Shown here: piece by piece, positions 1 through 7,419 of the stretch
Position numbering within the stretch: position 1 is the first letter of the stretch
How the letters are laid out: each line of letters begins with the position of its first letter
Assembly (NCBI GenBank): GCA_040752295.1
Contig: JBFMFE010000181.1
Location: 1 to 19,133, forward strand
Source: JBFMFE01 sp040752295
Lineage (GTDB): Bacteria; UBP15; UBA6099; JBFMBQ01
Length of the DNA: 19,133 nt
Direction: 5' to 3'
Translations under genes and position numbers: made by a program
Notes under the pieces: model-generated
The model's input: only the letters and a program-made list of their open reading frames with translations
What the model was told of the DNA's origin: nothing
Databases searched by the model: none

Positions 1-2
1 AA

Positions 3-644
3 CGTCCGCCGCGGGGGCTGGATGGTGTGTACGACATCATCGCAACGGCGGGGATAGTTCCGGAGAAGGACGAGTTCGAGTTCTGGACGACGCCGGAGGA
101 CGAGCGTTTCGCGGAGGATTTTCTCACGGTGCGCGGCGTCGAGCCGGAGGCGAAACTGGCGGGACTCAATCCCGGGACGGCGTGGCGGTCGCGCCAGTGG
201 GACGTGGGGAACTACGCCCGCGTGGGGGACGCGCTGATGGAGGTTCCCGGGACGAGCGTGGCGATATTCGGGAGCCGCGAGGAGAGGGGGCGCGCGGAGG
301 CGATAGCCGGGCGGATGAGGCGGCCGGCGGTGATCGCGGCGGGCGAGACGACGCTGCGGCAGGCGGCGGCGCTCGTTCGCAGGTGTTCGGTGTTCGTGAG
401 CAACGATTCGGGGCTGATGCACATCGCGTCCCTGTCCGGCGTTCCGACCATAGGGATTTTCGGAAGCACGGACCCGGCGCGGGCGGCGCTCGTGGGCGGC
501 GCCTCCGCCGTCTTCCACACGCCGCTCGAGTGCGCTCCGTGCTACAAGCCGGAATGCAGGCTGACGGACGCGCCCCTGCTGTGCCTCACGTCCATCCCGC
601 CGGAGGCTGTTTCACGGAAAGCCCTGGAGATGATGGGGTTTTGA
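3..644 (+). CDS. GT9 (heptosyltransferase-like) glycosyltransferase, 5' truncated
   Basis: The reading frame is open to the left edge, so this is the C-terminal part of a longer gene. A GTG at 27 is not a believable start because the in-frame codons before it read RPPRGLDG and continue smoothly. The visible part is the C-terminal Rossmann domain of glycosyltransferase family 9: the strand-loop GLNPGTAWRSRQW, then SNDSGLMHIASLSGVPTIGIFGSTDPA, the family's donor-binding signature, and a cysteine-rich end (CAPCYKPECRL) often seen in heptosyltransferase II-like proteins. Family members transfer ADP-heptose or similar sugars to lipopolysaccharide core at the inner face of the cytoplasmic membrane. 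The sugar used here cannot be told. It converges on the radical SAM gene that follows, with a 28-base gap. Confidence 0.88.
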   Translation, partial: RPPRGLDGVYDIIATAGIVPEKDEFEFWTTPEDERFAEDFLTVRGVEPEAKLAGLNPGTAWRSRQWDVGNYARVGDALMEVPGTSVAIFGSREERGRAEAIAGRMRRPAVIAAGETTLRQAAALVRRCSVFVSNDSGLMHIASLSGVPTIGIFGSTDPARAALVGGASAVFHTPLECAPCYKPECRLTDAPLLCLTSIPPEAVSRKALEMMGF

Positions 645-674
645 GGGGGGGGCGCTCCGACCGGCGCCGCCCCT
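645..674. terminator. GC-rich hairpin between convergent genes, possible terminator
   Basis: A run of eight G followed by CGC pairs with GCGCCGCCCC: GGCGC (651-655) with GCGCC (664-668), then one G-G mismatch and four more G-C pairs. It lies in the 28-base gap between two convergent stop codons and touches the stop of the minus-strand gene. There is no clear T run on either side, so it is only a weak terminator candidate. Confidence 0.3.
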
Positions 675-1635
675 ACCATTTCCTCGATACCTTCCGGATT
701 ATGTAGTTCCAGCTGTTTCTGCGGTCGTCATAGGGCAGGTCGCATGACGCGCATGAGGGAATCGGCTCCAGATCCCGTTTCAGGATCGCTTCCCGCAGGA
801 GCAGGTACTTTTTACCGTTCCAGACCTCATCTATGGAGGACTGGAGCAGGTTTCCCAAGACGTATTTTCCGTCAAGGTCCCTGCAACAGGTAACGGCGTC
901 GCAGTTCCAGGCGACGGTCAGCGACGTCCAGGGATAGAAGCAGCCGTAATATTTACCGCCGGAGGGCACGGGCGGTTTTCCGTCTATTATCTTGTGATAC
1001 ACGCGGAGACCGTAGGTCAATCCCGGCGTTTTTCCGAAGTGCTTTTTCATCAGTCTGAGGTTTGAGGCTGCTCCATCCTGCCCGGCGTAGTACGCGGAGT
1101 TTTCGAAAATTTCGAGGCGGAGATTTTTGTTGACGCCGAGGTAGGCGACCGAGTCCTTTAAATTCGCCTCGACCAGCGGCCAGTCGCCCCTGTTTTTTTC
1201 GAAACCGCTTTTATCGAGGGAGAAATCAACGGAAATCAGGTAAGAGAGGTTTCCTGTTTTTTGAAGGAAGGCGCGGTCGATCAAGGCGCCGTTCGAGGAG
1301 AATCTTACAAAGAAGCCTTTTTGATTGGCTTTTTCGATCATCCGCGGCAGGTCTTTATGGAGCGCCGGTTCGCCGTCCAGCGTCAGGCTGATGATGTTCA
1401 CGTTTGCGCATTCGTTTTTTATTTTGTCCAGGACGGTTTCGTAATCCTGAAGGCTGATTTTTCCGGCTTTTCTCAGGGCGAAGTGATCCGGGTCGCTCTG
1501 GTTGCAGAAGCTGCACTTGAAATTACAGACGTTGGTCGGCTCGATGGAGACCTGAATCGGGGGATAGTTCAGCGTGGTCTTTTTCATTCTGTACGCTGAG
1601 TACGCCCTTGCGTAGAGTGCGATTTTCTTAACCAT
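673..1635 (-). CDS. Radical SAM protein with SPASM-type C-terminus
   Basis: 320 residues. The radical SAM cluster motif is C37-x3-C41-x2-C44 (CNFKCSFC), preceded by QVSIEPTNVCN, the usual lead-in strand. The C-terminal part carries additional cysteines (C232, C245, C250, C251, C295, C298) in the pattern C..CCRDLDGKYVLGNL....EVWN....C..C, typical of the SPASM/twitch region that binds auxiliary Fe-S clusters. Such enzymes modify peptides, sugars or lipids using 5'-deoxyadenosyl radicals. The substrate is unknown. It starts 10 bases after the stop of the next radical SAM gene on the minus strand, so the two are probably co-transcribed. A context of glycosyltransferase and methyltransferase genes suggests modification of a surface glycan or small metabolite. 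Base composition is lower in GC than in most of the window. Confidence 0.88.
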   Translation of the reverse strand: MVKKIALYARAYSAYRMKKTTLNYPPIQVSIEPTNVCNFKCSFCNQSDPDHFALRKAGKISLQDYETVLDKIKNECANVNIISLTLDGEPALHKDLPRMIEKANQKGFFVRFSSNGALIDRAFLQKTGNLSYLISVDFSLDKSGFEKNRGDWPLVEANLKDSVAYLGVNKNLRLEIFENSAYYAGQDGAASNLRLMKKHFGKTPGLTYGLRVYHKIIDGKPPVPSGGKYYGCFYPWTSLTVAWNCDAVTCCRDLDGKYVLGNLLQSSIDEVWNGKKYLLLREAILKRDLEPIPSCASCDLPYDDRRNSWNYIIRKVSRKW

Positions 1636-1645
1636 AGCGGTTCAG

Positions 1646-3157
1646 TCAGGATGAGGAGCCGGCGGCGCGGCGCGAGCCGAGCGCCCACCTGAACGCCTTC
1701 CGGACGTCGCCCAGCATCAGTTTAGGGTCTTTTTTATACGCCTTTCTTCTCGACCAGCCGCGTCTCAGCATATTGGTCCAGTGGGTGTTATGCCCGTTAA
1801 ACTCTTTCATCAGGAACCCCGCCGTCTCCAGGAATTCCCCGTGGTCAAGGTTTGCGACGCGCTTTTTAAAATCCCTGAAGAAATAGTCCTTCGGGTTAGT
1901 GTCGAAGAAGTGGTTGATACCGACGTCCGGTTCGATCAGCCCTAATTCAAGTCCGAGGTTCCACAACCGCGTGTTGGGCACGGGGGCGTACAGTCCGAGT
2001 CCCGCGTAGGGGGGATTGAGTTCCTTCATGAATTCGAGGGTTTTCAGCATGTCTTCCCTGGTCTCGGTCGGAAGACCGTACATGAAGTAGGCGCTCCAGA
2101 ACATACCGCGCCGGTTCAACGTGTCGGCGGCTTTTTTCGCCTGTTCGAGGGTGATCCCCTTGTTCACTTCCTTCATGATTCTCTCGCTGCCGGTCTCTAT
2201 GCCGACTTTCACCGTATTGCATCCCGCCTTCTGCATCACGCTCAGCAGTTCGTCGTCAATGAGATTGACCCTTGTGGAGCACTCCCAGTTTACGGCGAGC
2301 TTTTCTTTAATCAACAGCGCGCAGAACTCCATCGTTCTCTTCCTGCTGACCGTGAACGAATCGTCCTTGACGGCAAACAGACGGGTTCCATATCTTTCCT
2401 TCACGTGTTTAATTTCCCCGATGACGTTGTCCAGGTTCCTGTAACGCACCTTCGGGGGATGGGAACAGAATCCGCAGTTGTAGGGACATCCCCTCGAGGT
2501 CATAATCACGCCCATGTCCTCGGAAGTGTATTTATGCTGATTTAAAAGCAGTTCCCTTCCCGGCCAGGGACATTCGTCGAGTTCCGTTACGTAGGGCGTG
2601 ACTTTTCTAAGAACGACTTCGCCGCCGCGTTTAAACGACGCGCCGGGAATTCCCTCCAGGTTTTCACGTCCGTTTTCGAGCGCTTCAAGAATCAGGACAA
2701 CGGATTGTTCCCCTTCGCCGGACACGCAAACGTCTATGTGAGGAGACTGAAAGCAGATGTCCGGCCAGTCGGTCGCGTGAGGTCCGCCGACGATGACCCT
2801 GGCGGCGGGTCTGGTCTTTTTGCACACCTCGGCGGTCTTCAGAACGGACCCGAATTTCATGGTCAGCGCCGTTATGCCGATGACGTCCGGGGAATAATCA
2901 GCGACGACCCTTCCTATTCCCTCCCAGACGGAATTAGTGCCGCGGTTTATTTCCTTCTGATAATTTTTCAGTCTCTGATATTCCTCGCTGAAATTGAGAT
3001 CGCCGACGTCTTTCTTTTCCCTGTCAACGTCGTAAACGACGACGTCGTGACCGCCGCGTTTCAGCGCCGACCCGATGCAGCTCAGCCCGACGGGGAAGTA
3101 CCTGTTGTCATAGCCGGTGAAAATCGCGTAGGGGGGATCGATCAGAAGTATTTTCAT
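1646..3157 (-). CDS. B12-binding-domain radical SAM protein
   Basis: 503 residues. The N-terminus (MKILLIDPPY....YFPVGLSCIGSALKRGGHDVVVYD, then IVGGPHATDWPD at about 122-132) has the Rossmann-like fold of the B12-binding domain, but the DxHxxG cobalamin-ligand motif is not seen, as is common in this family. The radical SAM motif is C224-x3-C228-x2-C231 in TSRGCPYNCGFCSHPP, and KVGIETGSERIMKEVNKGIT follows at about 320, the conserved Elp3/MiaB-type core. Family members include BchE-like cyclases, C-methyltransferases and hopanoid or lipid tailoring enzymes. The reaction here is not determinable. The last 90 residues are basic and of unknown role. The start ATG has GAGTAG just upstream. It is the first gene of a likely pair with the SPASM radical SAM gene 10 bases on. 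Confidence 0.9.
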   Translation of the reverse strand: MKILLIDPPYAIFTGYDNRYFPVGLSCIGSALKRGGHDVVVYDVDREKKDVGDLNFSEEYQRLKNYQKEINRGTNSVWEGIGRVVADYSPDVIGITALTMKFGSVLKTAEVCKKTRPAARVIVGGPHATDWPDICFQSPHIDVCVSGEGEQSVVLILEALENGRENLEGIPGASFKRGGEVVLRKVTPYVTELDECPWPGRELLLNQHKYTSEDMGVIMTSRGCPYNCGFCSHPPKVRYRNLDNVIGEIKHVKERYGTRLFAVKDDSFTVSRKRTMEFCALLIKEKLAVNWECSTRVNLIDDELLSVMQKAGCNTVKVGIETGSERIMKEVNKGITLEQAKKAADTLNRRGMFWSAYFMYGLPTETREDMLKTLEFMKELNPPYAGLGLYAPVPNTRLWNLGLELGLIEPDVGINHFFDTNPKDYFFRDFKKRVANLDHGEFLETAGFLMKEFNGHNTHWTNMLRRGWSRRKAYKKDPKLMLGDVRKAFRWALGSRRAAGSSS

Positions 3158-3207
3158 CTACTCGTGATTTCGTTTCTATTTCTGATTTTCCACGTGGTAT
3201 GATTTTA

Positions 3208-3258
3208 CGGAACGGGTGTCGCCGCGTCAAGGGCGCCGCTGGCTTGAAGAGCGTTCCG
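3208..3258. repeat. Inverted repeat in the radical SAM/methyltransferase gap
   Basis: CGGAACG (3208-3214) and CGTTCCG (3252-3258) form 7-base arms around a GC-rich centre that has a smaller TCAAG/CTTGA pair on the minus strand. It follows the methyltransferase stop by three bases. No T run follows, so termination is possible but unproven. Confidence 0.3.
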
Positions 3259-3261
3259 ACT

Positions 3262-3951
3262 TCACCTTTTCACCGCGAGGATCATGAATGCCGACGTTAA
3301 AAATACGTTGGCGAACTTGTTTGAGAGGAAAGGTCTGAAGTGTTTTAACTTCGCCGGGACGTAATATTTTATTTCTTCGACGGAGAATCCTGCGGCGCCG
3401 AGACAGCCGGTGTATTCCTCAACGTTGGTTTTGCTCTCGTAGTGAATTTCCCTCATTGATTTGGGGAGCATCCTTTTAAAGTGTTTCAGGTAGTTTATTC
3501 GCCCTACCTCTCTGATGTAAAAGAAGCCTTTGTCTTTTGTAATATCATGAAATTTGGCAAAAAGAAGGCTGAGCTTTTTCCCCGAGTCATTATCGTGAGG
3601 GATAATGTGGTGAAGGGAATTCCTCGCGTAGAGGAGATCAAAATCCCTTGAGGAGCAATTCCATTTCACAACGTCGCATTTCTCGTATGACACAAGGTCC
3701 CGCAGCCCTTCTTCAGAGATGATTCTCTCGAGCGCGTCGAGGTTTTGCGCGCTGCTTCCATGACCTTCGTATTCGTCAACGACGTGAAGTCTTATTCCAT
3801 ACTTTTTCACCAGATCAATCCACTCGAGCGACGGTCCGCCGCCTATGTTCAGCACCGAGGTTATGCTTCCGTTTTCAAGGCGTTCGAAGATCGGTTCCCA
3901 CAAGTAATCCCATTTGTGCCTGTGTTTAAGAAGTTCCGTTCCGGATATCAT
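3262..3951 (-). CDS. Class I SAM-dependent methyltransferase
   Basis: 229 residues, a normal size for a single-domain class I methyltransferase. Motif I is VLNIGGGPS at 33-41. The acidic end of strand 2 is VVDEYEG at about 57-63. The post-II region is YEKCDVVKW, and motif IV is FDLLYARNSLHHIIPHD, a common variant in O-, N- and C-methyltransferases of small molecules. The C-terminus ends in a hydrophobic FLTSAFMILAVKR. An in-frame stop at 3973-3975 limits the start to this ATG, although no clear Shine-Dalgarno sequence precedes it. One sampled 60-base stretch (3541-3600) has 24 G+C, against 43 in a stretch of the same length at 17701-17760, so this gene is compositionally foreign to its surroundings. 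The acceptor is unknown; the neighbouring glycosyltransferase and radical SAM genes suggest a glycan or natural-product substrate. Confidence 0.82.
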   Translation of the reverse strand: MISGTELLKHRHKWDYLWEPIFERLENGSITSVLNIGGGPSLEWIDLVKKYGIRLHVVDEYEGHGSSAQNLDALERIISEEGLRDLVSYEKCDVVKWNCSSRDFDLLYARNSLHHIIPHDNDSGKKLSLLFAKFHDITKDKGFFYIREVGRINYLKHFKRMLPKSMREIHYESKTNVEEYTGCLGAAGFSVEEIKYYVPAKLKHFRPFLSNKFANVFLTSAFMILAVKR

Positions 3952-4000
3952 TCGAAGACCGTAGTTCCGGCGCTAAAATTTCGAGCCGTCAGCGATTAAC

Positions 4001-4053
4001 GGACCGGGTTGTTCACCGGGCTGAGTAATCCGGTCCCGGGAATTAATTCCCGG
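4001..4053. repeat. Overlapping palindromes in a 215-base intergenic space
   Basis: The space 3952-4166 holds no gene. Within it GGACCGG (4001-4007) pairs with CCGGTCC (4030-4036), and the next bases form a perfect 18-base palindrome CCGGGAATTAATTCCCGG (4036-4053). A short CGGGG/CCCCG hairpin at 4148-4163 sits just after the stop of the minus-strand sensor gene. The palindrome could be an operator or part of a terminator structure. Nothing identifies a binding protein. Confidence 0.5.
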
Positions 4054-4166
4054 CAAAGGCAAAGCGGCGATAAATCGTCGCACTCCATATAAAAAATAAC
4101 ATAAGAATACGCCGCCCGCTATGTTTGAGTTGTAATTCATAAGCTTTCGGGGATCGCGCCCCGGCG

Positions 4167-5117
4167 TCAGAAATGGAAGTAGACGCGGTCGAACTGTTCG
4201 CGGGCGGCGGCGTCCTTGTGGAAGAGGGCGGATTCGACGGCGGCGGCTGCCTGCGAGGCGACCGCCTGGAGAAGGTTTTCGTTTGCCGGGTCGAAGGGCT
4301 GCCCGTCGCCGCGGTCGGCGAGGAGTATGACGCCGATGGGCTTGTCGCCGCGCGCGAGGGGAACGATCAGCATGTTTTCCCTCTCGTACCCGAAGCGGGG
4401 CGAGTTTCCGAATTCGGGGCTGGTCGAGAGACCGGCGATGCGCAGTGTTTTTTTCCGCGCGAGCGCCGCGCCGGCAAGCCCCTCGTCCGCGCCGGTTTTA
4501 AGACCGAGCACGGCGTCGAAGCCCTCGCCCTGCGCCTCGGCGACTTCGAGCATTCCGGCGATGTCGTTGAGGGCGAGGACGGCGCCGAATTTCGACCCGA
4601 CGAGCGACATGAGGCGCGCGAGTATTGACTTGAGGAGCACGTTGAGGGGGGGGGCGGCGCTGATGATCCTCCCCACTTCGTAGAGCGCCACGAGTTCCTC
4701 GTTGGTTCGGCGGAGGCGCTCTCCGATGACCTTCATGAAGGAGAGGAAGAGCCGGAGGGCGGAATCGGGATCGCTTTTCAGGAGGGAGAGGAACTCGCCG
4801 CGCCCGATCCTGTAGATGGAAGCGTCCAGCTCGGCGCGCGCGGAGGCTGAGCGGGGGGCGCCGTCGAGAATGGTCATCTCGCCGAGGCAGGCGCCGGATT
4901 CGAGGAGGGCGAGCGATTTTTCGGTTCCCTTTTCCCTGTCGAGGCGTTTGAAGACGCGGACGGCGCCCGTGTGGACGATGAAGAGGGCGTCGCCGGGGTC
5001 GTTTTCCTCGAAGAGCGCCTCGCCCTTTTTCAGACGGAGTTCCCGCATTATTGCCCCGAAGCGGCGGAACTGGTCGTCCGTGAAGTCTCTGAAGAGTTCC
5101 GTCTCGCGGATGGTCAT
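4167..5117 (-). CDS. Cyclic-nucleotide-binding plus GAF domain sensor protein
   Basis: About 316 residues from the ATG at 5117. A GTG at 5162 would add 15 unconserved-looking residues (SCCAAEAGSG...), and neither start has a good ribosome site. Residues 5-125 form a cNMP-binding beta-roll (LFRDFTDDQFRRFGAIM..., GEALFEENDPGDALFIVHTGAVRVFK) with the phosphate-binding cassette LGEMTILDGAPRSASA, including the arginine that holds the cyclic phosphate in CRP-like proteins. After a linker helix (RTNEELVALYEVGRII), residues about 150-305 form a GAF domain ending in AVASQAAAAVESALFH. There is no helix-turn-helix, kinase or cyclase domain, so the protein has two sensory modules and no obvious output; it may act through a partner. 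PilT lies upstream on the same strand, but 500 bases of repeat sequence separate them, so co-transcription is doubtful. Confidence 0.87.
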   Translation of the reverse strand: MTIRETELFRDFTDDQFRRFGAIMRELRLKKGEALFEENDPGDALFIVHTGAVRVFKRLDREKGTEKSLALLESGACLGEMTILDGAPRSASARAELDASIYRIGRGEFLSLLKSDPDSALRLFLSFMKVIGERLRRTNEELVALYEVGRIISAAPPLNVLLKSILARLMSLVGSKFGAVLALNDIAGMLEVAEAQGEGFDAVLGLKTGADEGLAGAALARKKTLRIAGLSTSPEFGNSPRFGYERENMLIVPLARGDKPIGVILLADRGDGQPFDPANENLLQAVASQAAAAVESALFHKDAAAREQFDRVYFHF

Positions 5118-5162
5118 GGCGCCGTCTGTCCCGCTTCCCGCCTCAGCCGCACAACAAGACAC

Positions 5163-5618
5163 CGGATAACAAGAAACGTATCTGTTCAGCCAAGTGAAGC
5201 ATTAAAGGAGGAATGTAGAATGTAGAATGACCAATGCAGAATGTAGATGATAAAAGCTTTCCTTTTAGATTCTGAGTTCTACATTTTAGATTCATCGTTT
5301 TCTGCCGGCTCCATGCTCCGTCATGGAGCCTTATCCTGATCATTCTCTTTCTCTTTCGCTCACGTCACTTCAGATCGGTAAATAGTGTCATATCAACGGT
5401 CATATATCGCGCTGAAAAACGAATATCGAATAACGAACAGGGAATGTCGAATGATGAAGTTTTTCCTGCATTTTCCTTCGATATTCCGCGGTTTCCCGTT
5501 CGATATTCGACATTCGATTTATCACGCCCTGCTGTTCCGTTCGGCGGGGTACTGCGACCCCGCCCTGCAATTATATAAAAGGCTCGAATAAGTCACTCTA
5601 TGGTTGACGCGACAATAG
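5163..5618. repeat. Non-coding block of degenerate hairpin repeats
   Basis: No gene is supported here. The block contains, in order: an imperfect hairpin of GAATGTAGAATGTAGAA (5211-5227) with TTCTACATTTTAGATTC (5277-5293), matching at 15 of 17 positions; a perfect 9-base stem GGCTCCATG/CATGGAGCC (5307-5330); a longer imperfect inverted repeat whose arms run 5417-5459 and 5476-5520, built of GAATATCGAA/TTCGATATTC units; and an 8-base stem GGCGGGGT/ACCCCGCC (5543-5564). Short reading frames over these stems give low-complexity translations and are artefacts. The pattern resembles dispersed REP-like or MITE-like intergenic elements of uncultured bacterial lineages; this is from memory, not a search. 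Confidence 0.7.
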
Positions 5619-6674
5619 TTACACGTTTTTTAATTTCTCCTCCATCTCCCGTGGGTTGGACGCGCGCGCGACCGCCTCTTCGGGGGAGATAAATCCTTTT
5701 TTGAGGTAAAAGAGGAGGCAGTCGTCCATTGAGATCATGCCGAGGTCGGCGCCGGCTCTGATCGCTTCCGGGATGCGGTGTATCTGTCCCTGGCGGATGA
5801 GGTTTGCGATGCCCGGGGTGACGATCATGATCTCGCGGGCGGCGATGCGCGCCTGGCGGTCAATCCTCGGTATCAACTGCTGAGAGATGACGCCTTTGAG
5901 TGTGACGGAGAGCTGGTATCGTATCTGCTGCTGCTGGTAGGAGGGGAAGACCTCGACGATGCGCCCGATGCTCTGCGCGGCGTTGACGGTGTGGAGGGTG
6001 GCGAGGACGAGGGGACCGGTCTCGGCGATAGTGACGACGGCGAGCATGGTCTCGAGGTCGCGCATTTCGCCGACGAGGAGGACGTCCGGGTCCTCGCGGA
6101 GAACGGACTTGAGTCCTGAGGTGAAGGAATTGGTGTTGATGTGCACGGCGCGCTGGTGGACGAGGCTTTTCTTGCTGCCGAAGACGAACTCGATGGGGTC
6201 TTCGAGAGTGATGACGTGGGCGCTGCGCTCGCTGTTGATGAGGTCAACCATTGCGGCGAGTGTGGTGGACTTTCCGCTTCCGGTGGGACCGGTGACGAGA
6301 ACAAGCCCGTTGCGCAGGCGCGCGAGGCGGTAGCCGACCTCGGGCATGAGTATGGATTTCATGGTGGGGGGTTCCGGGGGTATGACCCTGAAGGTGGCGA
6401 CGACGCCGAGGCTGTCGTGGAAGGCGTTGACCCTGAAGCGCCCGCCTGTTATGCTGTGGGAGAAGTCGAGTTCCTTTTCGTGTCCGAGGAGATGCTTCTG
6501 GCTGTCGGTCATGATGGAGAAGACGAGGCGTCTGGGTTCGTCCCATTCGAGCGCCGGGAGGCTGGTTTTCACGAGTTTGCCGTTGATACGGAACACGGGA
6601 GGCAGCCCGCGCGCGAAGTGTATGTCCGATGCGCCGGATTCGAGGGCGAGCTTGAGAATTTCGTCTATTTCCAT
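5619..6674 (-). CDS. pilT: PilT, type IV pilus retraction ATPase
   Basis: 351 residues, the usual PilT length. The N-terminal PAS-like domain starts EILKLALESGASDIHFARGLPPVFRINGKL. Walker A is GPTGSGKST at 129-137, the Asp box is VITLEDPIEFVF at about 154-165, Walker B is DVLLVGEMRD at 197-206 with catalytic E203, and the His box is LVLATLHTVNA around H228. The C-terminal region has ISQQLIPR and AIRAGADLGMISMDDCL. The retraction-associated AIRNL motif reads GIANLIRQGQ here. PilT hexamers pull in type IV pili from the cytoplasmic face of the inner membrane. No other pilus motor or assembly gene lies in the window, though a pseudopilin-like protein is encoded at 13524. The next gene upstream is divergent and encodes a FliN-type protein. 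Confidence 0.93.
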   Translation of the reverse strand: MEIDEILKLALESGASDIHFARGLPPVFRINGKLVKTSLPALEWDEPRRLVFSIMTDSQKHLLGHEKELDFSHSITGGRFRVNAFHDSLGVVATFRVIPPEPPTMKSILMPEVGYRLARLRNGLVLVTGPTGSGKSTTLAAMVDLINSERSAHVITLEDPIEFVFGSKKSLVHQRAVHINTNSFTSGLKSVLREDPDVLLVGEMRDLETMLAVVTIAETGPLVLATLHTVNAAQSIGRIVEVFPSYQQQQIRYQLSVTLKGVISQQLIPRIDRQARIAAREIMIVTPGIANLIRQGQIHRIPEAIRAGADLGMISMDDCLLFYLKKGFISPEEAVARASNPREMEEKLKNV

Positions 6675-6726
6675 GGTTTTCCGTACCGGCGGCTGGCTGA
6701 CGGCATTTTTTAAATAAAGTCTTTAC

Positions 6727-6755
6727 TTGACATTATCCGCATTATAAAATATGAA
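6727..6755 (+). promoter_or_regulatory. Predicted sigma-70-type promoter for the FliN-like gene
   Basis: TTGACA (6727-6732), a 17-base spacer, then TATGAA (6750-6755; 4 of 6 to consensus), about 75 bases before the start codon at 6833. The 158-base region to the divergent pilT also contains a TATAAT on the minus strand (6741-6746), which could serve pilT, but it has no matching -35 box. Confidence 0.5.
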
Positions 6756-6832
6756 GTCTATCATACACGATAAGCTTCGGCGCGGCAAGTGCTGCGGGGG
6801 GAATACGCGTTCAGCGAAAGCGGGTGCGGTAG

Positions 6833-7366
6833 ATGGATGAACCGACATTGAACCAGGACGAGATAGACGCGCTTTTAACGAGCGTTTCGGACGAATCCGC
6901 TGGAGCGGGTGAGGGCGAGGCGGCGGCGGAAGCGGCGCCTGCGCAAGAGGCGGCGCCCGAAGTGAGCGAGGAAGATATATCATCGCTTCTCGGAGAGGAG
7001 GCGGCGGCGCCGGCAGCCGCGCCCGGACCGGCGCCTGCGGCGTACGCGCCTGCGGCGCCCGCGGCGGTGGACTACACGAAAATAGCCGCCGCCGGGGATT
7101 TTTCGCAGAAGAACATCGAAGCGCTGCTGGACGTGCCCCTTTCCGTGGTGGTTGAATTGGGTCGCACCGACATGCAGGTGAAGGACGTCCTGGAGCTTGG
7201 TCCCGGGTCGGTCGTGGAACTGGAGCGCCTTGCGGGCGAGACCATAGACGTGATGGTGAACGGGAAACTCGTCGCCAGGGGCGAGGTGGTCGTGGTGGAC
7301 GAGAGTTTCGGCGTGAAGATCACGCACATAGTCAGCCCGATGGAGCGGCTTTCGCAGTTAAAGTGA
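6833..7366 (+). CDS. fliN: FliN/FliY-like motor switch protein (SpoA domain)
   Basis: 177 residues. Residues 95-170 form a SpoA/FliN C-terminal domain: NIEALLDVPLSVVVELGRTDMQVKDVLELGPGSVVELERLAGE, then VNGKLVARGEVVVVDESFGVKIT. FliN builds the C-ring of the flagellar switch, and related SpoA proteins sort type III secretion substrates. The N-terminus is unusual for FliN: LNQDEIDALL at 6-15 is the peptide with which FliM or FliY binds phosphorylated CheY, and a second similar peptide, SEEDISSLLG, lies at 45-54. An Ala/Pro-rich linker (55-78) joins these to the SpoA domain. No other flagellar gene is in the window. The gene overlaps nothing but ends 54 bases before the parvulin gene, so the two may share a transcript. 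Confidence 0.85.
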   Translation: MDEPTLNQDEIDALLTSVSDESAGAGEGEAAAEAAPAQEAAPEVSEEDISSLLGEEAAAPAAAPGPAPAAYAPAAPAAVDYTKIAAAGDFSQKNIEALLDVPLSVVVELGRTDMQVKDVLELGPGSVVELERLAGETIDVMVNGKLVARGEVVVVDESFGVKITHIVSPMERLSQLK

Positions 7367-7406
7367 GCTTTTTTTCTGAATCCCGATCTCAAGGAAAACA
7401 AAAGGC

Positions 7407-7414
7407 AGGGAGGG
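7407..7414 (+). promoter_or_regulatory. Ribosome binding site fixing the parvulin start
   Basis: AGGGAGGG lies five bases before the ATG at 7420. This marks that ATG, rather than the ATG at 7363 that overlaps the FliN-like stop, as the true start. Confidence 0.75.
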
Positions 7415-7419
7415 TTCTC

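Noticed and set aside
5143..5343. Minus-strand 66-codon reading frame upstream of the cNMP-GAF gene
   Set aside because: It runs through the hairpin repeats, has a low-complexity translation and overlaps the start of the sensor gene.
6715..6745. Flagellar sigma-28 promoter (TAAAGT) before the FliN-like gene
   Set aside because: The -10 element expected after the fixed spacing (GCCGATAA-like) is not there.
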